A stretch of DNA of 64,000 nt from Prostheceraeus crozeri (Eukaryota; Platyhelminthes; Polycladida; Euryleptidae). How positions within the stretch are numbered: the stretch's first letter is position 1; the number at the start of each line of letters is the position of its first letter. A program made the translations under genes and the position numbers. A model generated the notes under the pieces. The model saw nothing but the letters and a program-made list of their open reading frames with translations. It made no database searches and was not told where the DNA came from. Below are positions 25,501 to 40,500 of this stretch, in pieces. The DNA lies in assembly GCA_907163375.1 (NCBI GenBank), contig CAJQUW010007508.1, positions 124,001 through 188,000 of the forward strand, written 5' to 3'.

Positions 25501-28500
25501 ATATGAAGTTTTTCAGTGTCACTGTTTGGGCATAGTGTTTGTGCTGGTTGACTGTATGACAGCATTTCGATCAGATAAGAGGGAGTCAAGCCATGTAAGG
25601 ATTTGCGGACTTGAACACTGGTTCTATATTTAGCCCGATAGCTTAGTGGAAGCCAGCAAAGTTCTTTAAATAATTCCATTTTGAAGACGTCTGTGTATCG
25701 AACATCCAAAATGAGACGCATTAGTTTGCAGGTATGTCTATCAAGACGTGCCGAATTAAAGCTACTGCTGTAAGAATTAAATGTATATAATAAAATTAGA
25801 TATAGTAATTAAAGCTACCCCACAAAGGAACACAATGATCCAAATCGGGTAGGATGATCGACACAGAAAATTTAAGACGAGCATATAATGTTAAGCTTAC
25901 TTTAATCTTCTGAAATAAATAAAGTCTCGTCTTTATTTTCTTGCAGCTATGTTCGACATGGTGGTTCCACGATAAGTTTTTGTCAAGGATCACCCCGAGC
26001 GATTTACGATTATCAACGTAAGATTTAGGGTTACCATTAATACAGAAGCTTGATATATTTTCTAGAAATCTGCGACATTGATGCGTGGTTAAGAACATTG
26101 CGTGTGATTTTGACGGATTTATAGAGAGACGGTTGCATTTGCACCATTTCTCAATCAATTGCAAATTATCATTCAAGTTGTTAGATAAATCTTCCAGATT
26201 AGTAGATGACGAATGTAGGGAAGTATCGTCAGCATACATTTCCATCATAGAATGCTTTGCAACCAGGTGTAAATCATTTACAGGTAAAAGAAATCTATCA
26301 CAGGTATCTATTACAGTTATAAGAATCTCATCACAAGCGATCTTGAGGAATTTACAGCTTATCCCATCAGGACCGGTAGCCTTTTTGGGATCCAAGTTGC
26401 GAAGTTCTTTGAGAACGAAAGTTTCACTTAAGCAAGGAATTTCAAACTTCTGCTGTACGTCCTTGCTTCGAATAAAATTCTCCAGAATTTGCCTGTGATT
26501 TCCATCATTAGTAGGATCTTCATCACATCTGTCACTCTTTACAAACCATAAGTTTAATATGTCAGCAATCTCAACATATCAACTTCAACATTAACTTCAT
26601 CGGAATAATTGGCACCATTCAGAGATATTTTATCTGTTATTTTAGACTTTTTCTTAGGACATAGATCACGAAAATGCTTCCAAAAATTTGAGACAAGAGC
26701 GATTGCAGTTCAACAGAGCTATGTACTCGTAGTAATTTTTTTGCATTGTGAATTAGGTATTGGACCTTGTGATACTCATCGTGAAGAAATGATTTATCGA
26801 TTTGATCACGCCTCTTTATCAGAGCTGGAAAAATTCCACTGAAATTTTTTAATTCCAAGTCCGGAGCAGAAATTTCAATTCCAATTCTAGTCAAAACAGT
26901 TCAATTCAATTCCAATTCCATAATAAAATTCAATTCCGATAATTGCAAGTCGCGTATAGTGTCTTATGTTCATGTATCTAACGTGTTCGTTTCAACCCAA
27001 CCCATGTGCCCTTATCCTATCCTCGTTATTCCTGTGTGCCGTTCCCTGCGTCGTTCCTATGTGCGTTTTCATGTTAATAACTCATATTTCTTGTGTACAT
27101 GCATATATGTAACCCGTCAGCCCACGCCATTTTCGTTTCGTAAACGAGATATTCAATATCTCGTGAGAAAAAGAAAATTAACGGTTAGCAAAGAATCAAA
27201 CGCTGAGAGAGAGAGAGAAGAATTCCGGGCTCTCGCGGTGTAACATAACTGCAGAAGTAACAACAACAACTGCCTGCCAGCGAACAACAACACAGCAGCG
27301 TATACGGCAACACATCAGCGAGCGCGATTGAAGATTGACGGTATAAGTGACACTGATATTTATGATATTATTTTGGTATAAGTGAGTCCGATCGAATTGA
27401 AGTGAATTCAACATTAAGAAGTGAACTATAAGTGTAAAGTTTTTCTTTTATCGTTGCGTATCGTGTCTATATAATTATAGTCTTTGAAATTAATATTGTT
27501 AATTGTTGTGATTGGAAGTTGAATAATAGTTCATGTAACTGAATAATTAATTATTAGAATGATCTGTTGACACTGTCTATATTGTGATTTGAGCTGACAG
27601 GGTTGCTGCCCTTTAATGCAGCGTTAATTTTCCTCTTTCCAAACCAATTGTTTTTCGTGTGTACAACAATTAAGTTAATCTCCAATTTTTGTGCTTATCC
27701 TATCAAGAACTAAATTCAACAATTGCTTTACTTTGGTTAATTATCTTTCTTGATAAATAACTAAATAACAGATTAAACAAAGATGGTTGTCTTTTCATTG
27801 TTTGCTTGTATAGCTGAAATAACATTGTCCGGGGCTGTAGGCCCATCGAAGTCACAAAAATATCCTTTATTCAACAATAGAATAAAGCTACCTCTGTCGA
27901 TCTATCTTTCTCTTATCTCTGCGTGCAGTTAACACAGCAGCCGAGTACTGTGATTTCAATTTTTGTACAAATGGATTTATCACAGATCTATCGAAAAAGT
28001 GGAATTGAGGTTTATAAAGGTCAATTCCAATTCCAGTAGATTTAAATATCGTCGATTCCAATTCCGACTTTTCCAACTCTGCTCTTTATTGCATTATTTA
28101 TTTCATTAGTCCACCATTCCGGTAAGTTTACATTTTTTCAAACGAAATTGTGACATACTTTTGGGTTCACACACTTTTTGTTTTGTAATTAGGTTTCCAT
28201 GGTCAAAGACTGCATCGGATACTTTTCCTGTCTGAATTTCGAAAAGTCACTATCACGGAAGTTGAATGTTTACCATAGATTGCATAAGCTTGGTTAAGCT
28301 TTTCACCTGCTCCATAGATACCTCCGTACTCGTGATTCTTCTTTCAATTCACAGTCGGGGTTTATCTCTTCATGCATGATGATGAGTCATTTCAAAGCCT
28401 TCTATGTCTAAAGGATTGCAAAAAACAACTCGCATGAATTTTGTTATGCAAAAGTACCGACCACATGATTGGTTTTGTCTATTCCTTCCTTGGTTCGATT

Positions 28501-31500
28501 GTAATTATCGTCCCTGGATTTTGTTTATCATAATCACTTGGATGAACGAGCTTGTGGAAAAGAACAGAAGTAGTTAATAATGTGAACGCAAAAAGTGAGG
28601 ATTTAAACGAGGATGCGAACATGGCGTTCCAAACATGTAAATATGAACATTTGAATTCGAACCGCGTTCCAATCATGTGAATAGGAACCGCGTTCCTATT
28701 GGGATTTGAACTGAGTTCATGTTTCGAGGTTCGGTACAATCAATTGTGTACTGAGGTTGTAACAGCCTGTTCCGAGATTGAATTAAAGTGAGTGAATTAG
28801 AACAGGGATGCGAACATTTATTTCGGAACTTGAATAGATAGTTGTTTGTTTTGAGACTGCTTGCTCAAATGCGACAATTGTGACTATGATGACAATTTTA
28901 TTTATTTTCATAACTAGGTTAAGTTATAAATACGTGGAAGTTGCTTGATGGTTAGCCTCCCAATTTCATGGATTGTTGCAAGAGATCTTGGTTATTCGCT
29001 AAAGGCCATAGAAACTGTTACAAATCTAAATGAAAATATCAAAGCTGGCGATTAAGTTGAACGACTAATGGATCTGGATGAGCATGCCATGAATTACAAT
29101 TTGGATCGTAGTTGGATAGAGGATTTCTCAATGCTACATTTCAAAGACAGTGAAATTAGAAGGATGGAATTGGAACTATCTGAAACGGAGATAAAAGAAG
29201 TGAAACCTTCAACTGATTTATCGAAATGCTCTAACAGTGAAAGTGACTTCAGAAAGAAATTAGTAATAGAGACGTTTAAATTTTTATTTGAACGGGACTG
29301 CATTGGGTGTTTTGAACGGGAAAGATCCCTTCTCTTGTTTCCATGTTCTCATTTTGTTATGTGTTCTACATGTTATGTACCCTTGGAAACGATATTTTGT
29401 CCCCTTTGTGATGGAGAAATAATTTCAACAGTAAATGTATATCGTTCATGATGAGTCATCATGCGTGTCTGTGATTGGTTGCTATTGTGCAGCTTTTGTA
29501 TATAAGGTTATCACACTTCTATTTCAATCATACTTGTTGAGGATTGTAGACATTAATAAACATGCCATTTACCACAATCATTCCTGTTTCAATTATTCAC
29601 AAAGACAATCTGTTTACTAGCAAGATTTTCTACTCTGCAAATGATGTTATTGGTTACAAAGCTGATCTTATAGATCTGATGGAGGATATTGTCAAATTCT
29701 ACCACTGTGAAAATGATATTGAACTTCAGAAACTCTTTATGAGGACATTGACCAATGCCCTTACGCGAGTACTAAGATTTTGGCTCGATGAAGTGTTCAA
29801 ACCTCTGAGTTTGACGGAAGCTATTCCACGGAGTTCTCGTTGCTATTGTGAAATCAGAACACGGAAATTGAAGACTTGCTTGCATGATATAATCACATTT
29901 AGCCACTATGAGGAAACTGGTGGCAAATTTAAAGTGGACATGTTTGCCGGAACCCCGTCGATGAGTGTCAACGTGGCAGTGCAAGATGAGCGGGATGTAA
30001 TCAAGTTCAGAGCATACTATGCTAATCTTTTAAAAGTCTTCGCTTCAAAACCATGCTGTTCATGCTGTCCTCTATCAAAGGATTTAATGTGTGATATAGA
30101 ACAGCTTATAACTGCAACGACTCAGACCTTAAGTGATGTTGATGATTACGACCTACCATCTGTTACCGTTTGACTTTGTTGTATGGAACTAAGCAAAAAT
30201 GTATATTTTCATAAATGCTTTGCTTTTATCATAATAAAAATGACTGCAAAAAGAAAGGCATCTCTTTCTCGGAAGAATGGTTCTTTAAACCTTCAAGTCA
30301 GTTTAAGAAGGCGTTGCGAAAGTTAAACAGCATGCGAAATAATAAAATTAAGTGCAAATTAATTCAAAACTCAAGTGATGATTTCATCCGTGATTTGGCT
30401 TTTGCAATACACAAATGCCTCCCAATATACAAGCCTTTATTGAGTACTGATTCTCTAAACAACATTAAAAAAATTTCAAATCCAAGAAGCAGTGATACGA
30501 AAAGGCGGAACTTGGTTCAGCGTGGAGGTGGTGGGTTTTTGAATATGTTGAATGATATTGGAAACAGCATTTACAATGTACTCAACAGTCCACTAGGGAA
30601 AGTTGTAGCAGGTGCCGCAGTGTTGCTGTAGACGACAAATCATGGATTGACGCGTCATCATTGATTGATGACTCATGTGAATATGTATATAAGAGAGACG
30701 CGCTTGTACTCTTTAATCACTTTCAAGCTATCATTCATCGCCGGTGGTTGAAAAGCTTCGAATAAGTATAACATTGAATTATGTCTCAAAAAATGTATAT
30801 AGTTAGAGAGGCGAGCGACTCATTTGAACGTGATCTCTTTAAATTCCGACCGACAAGGAAGGTTCAAGGGATTGGAAATACCTTTTACTTCCAAACGTTG
30901 AGCTATGGTGACGATGGTTTCTACCTTCAAGTTCCATTTTTCCATAGTAATGGTATGTCTTCATCTGGATATAGCAACATGAGACAAATGCGAGTGACCT
31001 TTCCGAAATGGCAGCAGATGATACTCAAAACCATCGACTCTTTGGCGAAGGAATGCGTTGTGTTGCCCGAAAGTGCTCCTACACATTGGAGGAAGGCGTT
31101 AGAGGAAGGAAGTGGCCATAAGGATTTACCCGAGTTCGATACGCTATTCTTGAAATTGTCCGATCACTTTCAAGCATTCGATCTACTTGGAAATACAATG
31201 GAGTGTGATGATCTGAAGCGCGGACGATACATGGGTTTAATACACGTCAACGGACTATACATTGGTGCTCACGGCTCAACCGGAAAAGTGGCATCGTTAC
31301 AAATGAAAGTTCTACAGTTGGTTTATGAGCCAATGCCGATTGATAGGTGTCTAATCACCATCGATAAACCTGCTTCAAAAGATGGGAAGGATGTTGAAGA
31401 AAGCAAAAAGCGGGGACGGAAATCCAAGGAAGGGAGTGTTAAGTTGAAATTGAAACGCCAAGATGCTCAAATTGACGCGAGAAGTTATTTTAATGCTGAC

Positions 31501-34500
31501 ATTGATGAGGAAACACAAATGCTGTGAATGTGAAATGAAAGTTTCTAAATGTAAATAAAGTTGTTATGGAACATGACTTGTTTTATTCTAAGCAAACTGG
31601 TGGGTGTTGGTCTTTAAAGCTTTTGAAATTTCAGGATGACAGATTTTCGCCTATTCACTGATCGCACAATGTGTGTGGCCGGACCAAGTCAGTCCGGTAA
31701 AACTACTTTTGTAACTCAATTACTACAATTTAGAAATGAGATGTTTAATAAAGAAATTAAAAGTTAAATGGTATTATGGTATATTTCAACCACAATTGCA
31801 TTCTGCACTTCGTCAGAAAGGTTATGATGTGAAGCAAGGGTTACCGACAACTGAAGACATCAAAGCAGGTGACTTAATTGTGCTAGATGATCTATTGCGT
31901 GAAAGCAAATCATCGAAAGATGTAACTGAAATGTTTATTCAGACAGCACATCATAGGGAAGCCTTCATAATCTATATCACCCAAAACATCTTTGATGGAG
32001 GGAAAGAGCAAAGAACGAGGAGTTTGAATACACATTATTTAGCAATATTTAAAAATCCAAGAGACAGCAGTCAGATACATCATCTCAGTAGACAGATATT
32101 ACCTCAACAACCTAAAGTACTTTCAAAAATATATGAAGATGTAACAAAGAAACCACATGGCTATCTATTTATTGATCTAACCCAGGAATGTCCGGAACGA
32201 CTTCGATTTCGAACTAATATCATACCTAATTCCATTGAACCAATGAGTTTTCTCGGTTCACAGTAAGTTTTAAGCAATGTACTTTGTTGTCTTATTATTT
32301 TAAACATGTCATATTCAAAGATGGTAGTCATTCCTCAAGAGGAGTATGTACAATTGACTACATTACAAAGTGCACAGGAAGTGAAAAATATAGATCAGCC
32401 TATTACGAATCAACTTAAGGAACTAACACAAAAGGATATGGAAATTCAGAAAATTAAGGATCCCTATCGACGAATGCAGTTAGCAGCTGAAAACATTGAT
32501 GAGAGACGACAGATTCGTGACAAGTTGCGACGATTTATAACCTTGTCAACACCTCGACCATATCGTGTGCGCGCTGAGCGATTATTTGACTTCATTGATC
32601 CACATGTGAAGTTCAATGAGAGAGGAGAGATAATAGATGAAACAACTGGTGATGTTATTAGAAATAGTCACATAGATGACCTTCTGCAATATGCTGTCAG
32701 AGATGTAAGGCGAAAACTAGGTGCACCACAAGGATGGTCATATTTTCAGAAAATTTTATCTGATCAAAATGTACCTCACAATATTATTGGAGGACCGACT
32801 TTGAATGAGTTGGACAAGGGTCACTTGCAAGATGGATCAAAAAGTAAAACACCCACGATGGCGGTCAAGCGAGAGCTTCATGATCCCGATGATCTTCAAC
32901 CAAAAAGAGTTACTAGGCGCTCAATGCGTGTTGCCAAGGATTATAGTAAATATTAAGCAAATATGAATTAAACCTTGCTTCTCTCATATCATGTCGCTAC
33001 AAAAATTTTGCTGCTGTTTGAAATCTGCGCTCGAAGGTGAAGGAGAAGAGGGCATAGAGGTTGATATCAATTGTGTTAGCAGTTGCTGTGCGAGTAATAC
33101 GCGTGCAAATCAGAACAAAGACGATGAGTACAGCCGTGAAGCTGAGGGAGATTTATTGCGACTTAAATCACCCCGCAAGTTTCAGTCGTCCGGAGGTTCT
33201 AGCTCGTGCAGCATGTGTGGGAATAGAGAAAGTCAAGAAGTTGTTAAGGAGTCAACCGACTTACACTCTTCACAAAAATGCGAGAAAGCGATTTCCAACG
33301 AGAAAATATGTTGTTAACAATATAGATAGTCAATGGCAAGCGGACTTGACTGACATGCAACAGATATCACAGTACAATGATGGCTATAAATACATCTTAA
33401 CCGTAATAGATATTTTATCTCGCTATGCTTGGGCACGTGCGCTGAAATCTAAACGAGGACCAGAAGTTGAAGCGGCTTTTCAGAGCATTTTCGATGAGGG
33501 GCGTGTTCCGCAAAGAATACAGACCGATCAAGGGAAGGAATTCGAAAACTCTCATGTTCGAAGTCTCCTTAAAAGTCATAATGCGGAATTGTTTAGTGTC
33601 AAAAGTGCTTATAAAGCTGCCATGGTTGAGAGGTTCAATCGCACACTGAAGACAAAAATATGGCGCTATTTCACTGCAAAAAATACACATGTTTGGCTAG
33701 ATGAGTTGCAGAAATTTGTTAAGAATTACAATGAAAGCTATCATCGTATTATTAAGATGCGACCAATTGATGTTACCCCAGATAATGCAATGGATGTATG
33801 GCTTCGATTGTATGATAAGAAAGCGAAAAACATTTCCAATGAAAAGAAAATAAATGTTGGTGATAGAGTTCGGATTTCGAAGGTTAAGTCTACATTTGAG
33901 AAGGGTTATCTACCTAATTGGACTTAAGAAGAGTTTTTTGTAGATGAAGTAAATAGAAAATTTAGACCCATGTACAAATTGATAGATAACCATGGTAATC
34001 CAATTGAAGGAAAATTTTACTCATATGAATTGCAAGTAGTAGACAGAAGTGACGAGGTTTATATGATTGATAAAATAATCAGGAAGAAAGGTCATGGCAA
34101 TCAAAGGAAATATCTAGTTAAATGGAAAGGGTATCCTGATTCATTCAATAGCTGGACAACGCACCAGGATCTACAAAATGTGGAGGTGGGAGAAACTCGT
34201 AGCTTTTAAGCTAATATAACATGTGACTTCTTGCATATATATGGTCAACATGTCTACTAACTTCAACATCATTCTTCCAAGCAATAGCAACCCAAAGATA
34301 TTCCCAGGCAACAGACCATCTCAATACTCTGTTGAATTCGCTAATCCAATTACTCTGCACGGACCCCATGATTTTGCTCTAACTGAAATTACTTATTACA
34401 ACAATATCAGTTTACTAAAAAACAATTATTTTGAATTACATAAAGAAGTGCGAGAGAAGGATGATTGCCTTCGCATATTTCAAAATAGTCTACATGGTAC

Positions 34501-37500
34501 ATGGGCTTTTCATCATCTAACCTTACATCCTTTTTCGACATCTCTACCATCTGTCCAAAACATGATTAAAATTCAAAAGGCATTTGCAACGTCCACTTTT
34601 GATTCTAAAGTTCCTACAATGAGCTTGCAAGATACAGAAAAGGAAATCGGTAGAATGTTTCAACGCATAAATGATCTCTTTAAGCTGACTTTGAATAAAT
34701 TCTACAGACCAGTCGTAAAGGGGTCAACAAAATTGTTGAAGGAAAACAATGAACCCGTCAGTCATCAACGAGCATGCGACAGGATTGAGGAAAAGCAATG
34801 CAATATATCCAGTTAATCACAGTGTGTTAACAAACTTCACAATTGGTGCGGGATCATCCTCTCATGCCTACCCAAATCTTTTTCCCACTTCGATGCCGAA
34901 GGCGGTGTATATCACATTTGTGGAAAATGAGTCATTTATTGCTACTTTTGAAAAGAATCCATTCAATTTCCAACACTTTAATGTTAGCAAACTAGCACTC
35001 TACCAGGATGGAAAATTTGTTGCTTGCAAAGCTTATGAGCCTAATTTTAAAGAGGGTAAATTTGCACGTGAATATGGTTCTACTTTCACTGCACTGAGCA
35101 TGTTTAACACAGATGATTCAAATGGAATTACAATGGATATGTATAAAGATGGTTACTTCTTCATTATATACAATCTCACAGCAGATGCAGATCTAGGCGG
35201 TGAAAGCGTAGGGGTTACAAAGCCTGGTAATCTACGACTAGAGGTGTCATTTGAGTCACCTTTGAAGAAAACAATTACTTGCCTCATTTATCCTATCTAT
35301 GATAGCAAAGTTGAAATAACGAGAATGAGAGACGTAACTGTCAGCTATCAGAGATGAGTAACCTAGGCAACACCGAAGTCTTGAGGAAAATGGGAAATGC
35401 TCATCCCTACTCCAAGTCAATATTTCTTGATGTCTTTTCTAGAGATAATTTACCTAATTCAATTCCTTTCTATCCTTGTTCGCTTATCATCAATACGGAC
35501 CGCAACAATCTTCCTGGTAAACATTGGGTTGCAGTGTACATCAATCGCTATAAAGTGGCTGAATATTTTGACTCTCTTAATCTACCTCGCTTACATGACA
35601 TTGCACTATAGATGAATAGGTTCTCCTGGACGATTAAGAAAGTTACATCGTTTCCACTCCAAAGCAATGTATCTCTCATGTGCGGCGGTTATGTGCTATA
35701 TTTCGTCAACGAGAGACCAATGAAAAATAACTGTAAAAGTGTTTTACAACTTTTTTCGAAAGACAGCTATAAAAATGATGTAATTCTTACAAAGTATATT
35801 GAAACTGTTTTGTAATAAAGTTCTATTTTATATGTAAATATCCTTGTTTTTATGTTCCAAATCGTTGTGTTTAGAGGGAAAGCAAAACACGTTTACATTT
35901 CAATATGTATTTACAAATGAACAGTTCTTTTCGAAATATTTACATAGCTAAAATGTGGATTTCACAAATATTTTTCTCAAATCACATAGGATGGGAGGAA
36001 CATCATTTATGTCTTTAATGCCGGTTATCACAATCTTTCCATTATAGAATACATGAACATGATATGGGTGCCAGTTAGTCATCTGTGCTGCTGGAAATAG
36101 TTCAACTTCATAAGTGAGATTATTTGATGATGTGACTTTACGAAAGTCATAATGATAGTTCAATTCACATAGCACAGTCATTGTCTTCACTTCCCATTTC
36201 GATAATGAGTCTCTAAGTAAATTTTCCAACTTAGAATGTAGATATGGTAGATCACCATCAGTGAAGCCACCAACACACTGGATTGTTCCATTTGGAAAGA
36301 ATAGGATAGTCACATATTTATCCTTCCTCTGCATCCTCCATGTTAACATTGAGGGTCTTCCCAGATGCAGGTTCGTTGTCGGCTTCATTTTGTGTTTTAT
36401 TAATAACCATTGCTTTCGGTTCGGAATGTACCGCTCGATCTCTTGAAGATTGAGTTTTGAGTTTACTTTTGCAGTTAACATCCGATTCACAACTTCCATC
36501 CGCTTGATGTCCTCCATCCTTAATGAATGAAATCATGTGCGGTAGTATCTCCTTTGTAAAGTTTCTCCATGTGACGTCACTGAAACGGAAGAATCGATAG
36601 TCAACATCTTCCCTCTTTGGTGAACCGACGTACAGCTTGACGGTAGAGTCACACTTTATCCATACCTTTTGATCGAGGGGAATCTTCAGTCGAGTCTTGT
36701 GGTTGTCAATCAGATCAGCGAAGTCTTTCAGTGAAGATAATGCATCAAGGCTAATGCAAACGCCACGATGTCTTCCACCACTATTTGCTATTGAGTGACG
36801 AAAGACTACTTTCTAAGAATTTGTTATGTGAACGCTTTGTAAGTCGTTTAATTTCCATGTTCTAGTGTAATGAGGCATGTTTTCAAATATAAACCTAATT
36901 CATCTGTTTGCATAAAGTTTGCTATTTCACATCTCAACATATCGGAATGATGCTGAGTGCTATGTCTTAAATTCATAATAAGACTACCTATATTTTAGTA
37001 ATAATTTCTACACATCGGAAAAATGAAGAAATTTCATTTTGTGTTTAGACTACCTATATATTAGTAAGCATAACTAAGCAGGAAGATATGACGATTGGTT
37101 AGTTTAGTTGTAAATTACCTTGTTGAATCTATTTAGACTTATTCTACATCACCTATAGCAGGAAGGATTCTCCTTTTTGAAGGTGGGGGAAGTCCCAAGC
37201 TGTAGTGTCCATATGGTAGTGACAAATTTTTATTTAACCAGCGCTTATCCTCCCAGAGTGAAAGTCCTCTCTTTCTAAATGATTTTGTAGTAACTAAGTG
37301 GTTTTTCGAGTTAATTACTGTCATTTCTTCACTTGTATCCATTTCACTGTAGTACACGGTCCTATAATTATTATGTTGTAGTTTTTTAACTGCAGCTCTC
37401 TGCACTCCTTTTGCACGTTTGATGCTGTGGCAAGATGAATCTAGATATTTCATTGAATACATTTTCGGTTTTAATAAGATCATTTCCTCAAGCAACTTTT

Positions 37501-40500
37501 CCGCACACTCATCCTTAAAACAGCCCAACCTAGCTCTGTTTGTAGTTGAGTATAGTCGGTGATGTACATCATAGTTTGAAGAGTCAAATTTTTCACCAAA
37601 ATATAGAAGTATGTCCTCCAGACGGATAGAAGGTGAGGTGTATAGACATAGGAAAAAACTGTCAGTGTCACCGCCACAAAGTCGCGTTCTATTTATCAGT
37701 GGACATCTTTTTAAATCATTCTAAAATAGTTGATACATTTCCAACTTGCTATAATCAAGAACTGCTTGACCAACATAAATTAATTTATTCAACATTATTG
37801 AACGCTTGTACATTTCCATTCCAACTAGATCTTCATCAAAGATCTTATGCTGAACATAGAGTGGATGATTTGATAATTTTTGACATTGCTCAACACTATT
37901 AACTAATTTGAATTTTCTCCTTCGTCTTACATTTTCCATTGTCTTGCCATATAAAGAGTTATTCTTCAACTTGTAAAATGACTTTATAAAATCAGTTCTT
38001 GACTGAGCTCTCTTTTGGGAATTCATGTCAATGAACGTTCTTAACCAGGGCTTTTAAGTGAACTTTACACCGCTATGAACTTTTTTAACTTTCATACCCA
38101 TAAATAAATAAAATTTTAATATTGAGTAGTGTACAACATAATTTTCCCTATTAAATTGGTGTAGCAATAGTTTCTTAGTTGAAGAAAAGTTAGTATTTGG
38201 TCTTACTTTTTTATACAAGTCTTTCATATAACTTGAAAACATTTTTTGTTCTATCATCTGCATTTCTGGCGCCAATGGAAAATCGGCAGTGTCATCATGT
38301 ATGCTTCCAGGATATTCCAAATCTAAATCAAAAAATATACCCGATTAGACTATCATCATCTATGGCTTGAATGTTAACTTCGTTTGAAAAGTAGTCTATT
38401 TCATCTTCATTCAACCATTTGAAATTTGAATGTGGTAGACTCTTGCTGAGTGACGAGCCGTAAAGGTTGTTGACATCTATGTAGGATAAGTGACGGCTTT
38501 CATTTGTATTATTTTGTAATTCCGTAATGCGTGCACGTGCTCGGTGAATATTTGTAAATGACATACCTCCTCTTATTCCTCTTTCAAATAGATTGTACAT
38601 GTTTTCATCTTGTATGTAGTGTGGAGGATCAGATGAAGCAAAACTCAAAGCTGAAGTAAAACTAAGGTGTGGAAGGCTGACAAAATGCACAGGATCCACC
38701 ATATCTTCATTTTGACTCAATGATCTAAAGACTTCAAAAATATCTGCCAGCAATAACACATCTAATTTGAGATATGCAAGCATGTAATCAACAAAATTGG
38801 AGCAACTGAAAGCGATCCACGCAGTTATGTAGGTGCAGTTATGTAAAGTTATGTATTTTTCAGCTGTGGCTGCTACCACTTCTAATTTCCATGGTTTCTT
38901 CTTTCCAGTTGCTTTGTAGCAAACGATGTGACTGTCATAATTCTTGAAGTTGTGGAAAAATATGGGCAGTTCCCGCCTATTCAGTTTCAATCGAAGATTG
39001 CATTTGCTACATAATGTTTGTCTATATTTTCCTGTTATATGATCATGATCTCTCACTTTGATACAATCATCACTGAACTTAGATTTACATTTACTGCAAC
39101 TCTGTGCGCTTTTGTGTTTTTCTTCTTCATCATGGGATAGAGACATCGGTTGTCTACTTATTGCACGCTGATTGTCATACAAATTTTGAGCTACATTTTC
39201 TAGGTGTTTTAGGAAGTTCATAATACAATTTTCTCCTTTAAAGACATATTTGTTATCAAATTTTGATTGGAGAGCGTTGTGCCAAACATGATAAACTCCA
39301 ACTGCTGCAGGTTTATGCACTTTATTATCGATGTAGCACTCTATATCTGCATAAGTTACTAAAGGTGGACTTAGATGATATTCCATGCTACTTATACTTA
39401 CCTCTAGTTGTTTATGCATTTTTCTATTTGCGCTTTTCCTCGAACACAAAATTGATAATGTCGGTCTAGAGTTGTCTTATATGTAAACGATTGGGTGCAT
39501 CGATCACAGTAATGTTTAAATCTTTTATTAATTTTCCTATATAGTCTCGATATCTTTCTGATTCCACAATAATGTGCGCGTTCATTGTTAACAATTAACA
39601 GTATATTGACAGTTCGTTTACCAATAAAGTTGCTACTATAACGAACACCCTTGAGTCCTTTTTCATAAAAGTGAATGTTAATTTTGTTGTCATTATTTTT
39701 CTCAAACCTAGAAATATCTTTTATTGATACTGGTGTGGCAATGCCATCCATATTCAGATCAGATGTCCACTTGCTATATGATTTCATCTCATTCCTCGAG
39801 TGAAGTACTTCATCATAATGTAGTATTGATAGAACTGAATACTTGAAGCAGTCATTTGCATTCGAGTGTACATTGATTACAGCCTTAGAATCTTTTAAGC
39901 TCTTTGGTAGAGTAAATGTTTGTCCACCGGATAGTAGTGGACTGGTAATAACATTGAATTCAATATTAAGTATTTCATCTATAACCCAGTTGCTACCCTT
40001 ATTTGCAAATGCTTCAATATGGCTTGAAAGACTATTCAAATTATCTTGGAACCAGGTATCATAGTCATAAATATAGTTTCTAGATGATGATGTAAAGTGC
40101 GAGAAACGTTTTATCTTCTTGAGGATTTGATCGCACATAACTAATTTGTGCAATTAGACGGCCGCAGCATATAATGTGCTGACGAAATTTGCTAACAGAA
40201 TTATAATTTTTACCACAACGGGAGCAACATTGCATAAAGGTATTATTTGAAGCTCTGGTTGACGTATGTCTAGACGTTGGTTCAACAATACTGGATCTGG
40301 ATATGTGATTATTTTGTGATTCTACTTGATTAACTGACATATTTTGAGAATTTGAACTTAAATTGCAAACTAGATTGTGTCGCTTTAGATTATCCTTCCT
40401 ATTCGTTTGATATGGACACTTGCTACACTAATATGTTATCCCCAACTTACAAAATTTTTCATGACGCTGCAAATTGCCATAAAGAGTAAAAGATTTTCCA

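Noticed and set aside
28479-28739. 86-codon - frame across the left Polinton boundary
   Set aside because: It joins host flank to terminal repeat and is a chance frame.
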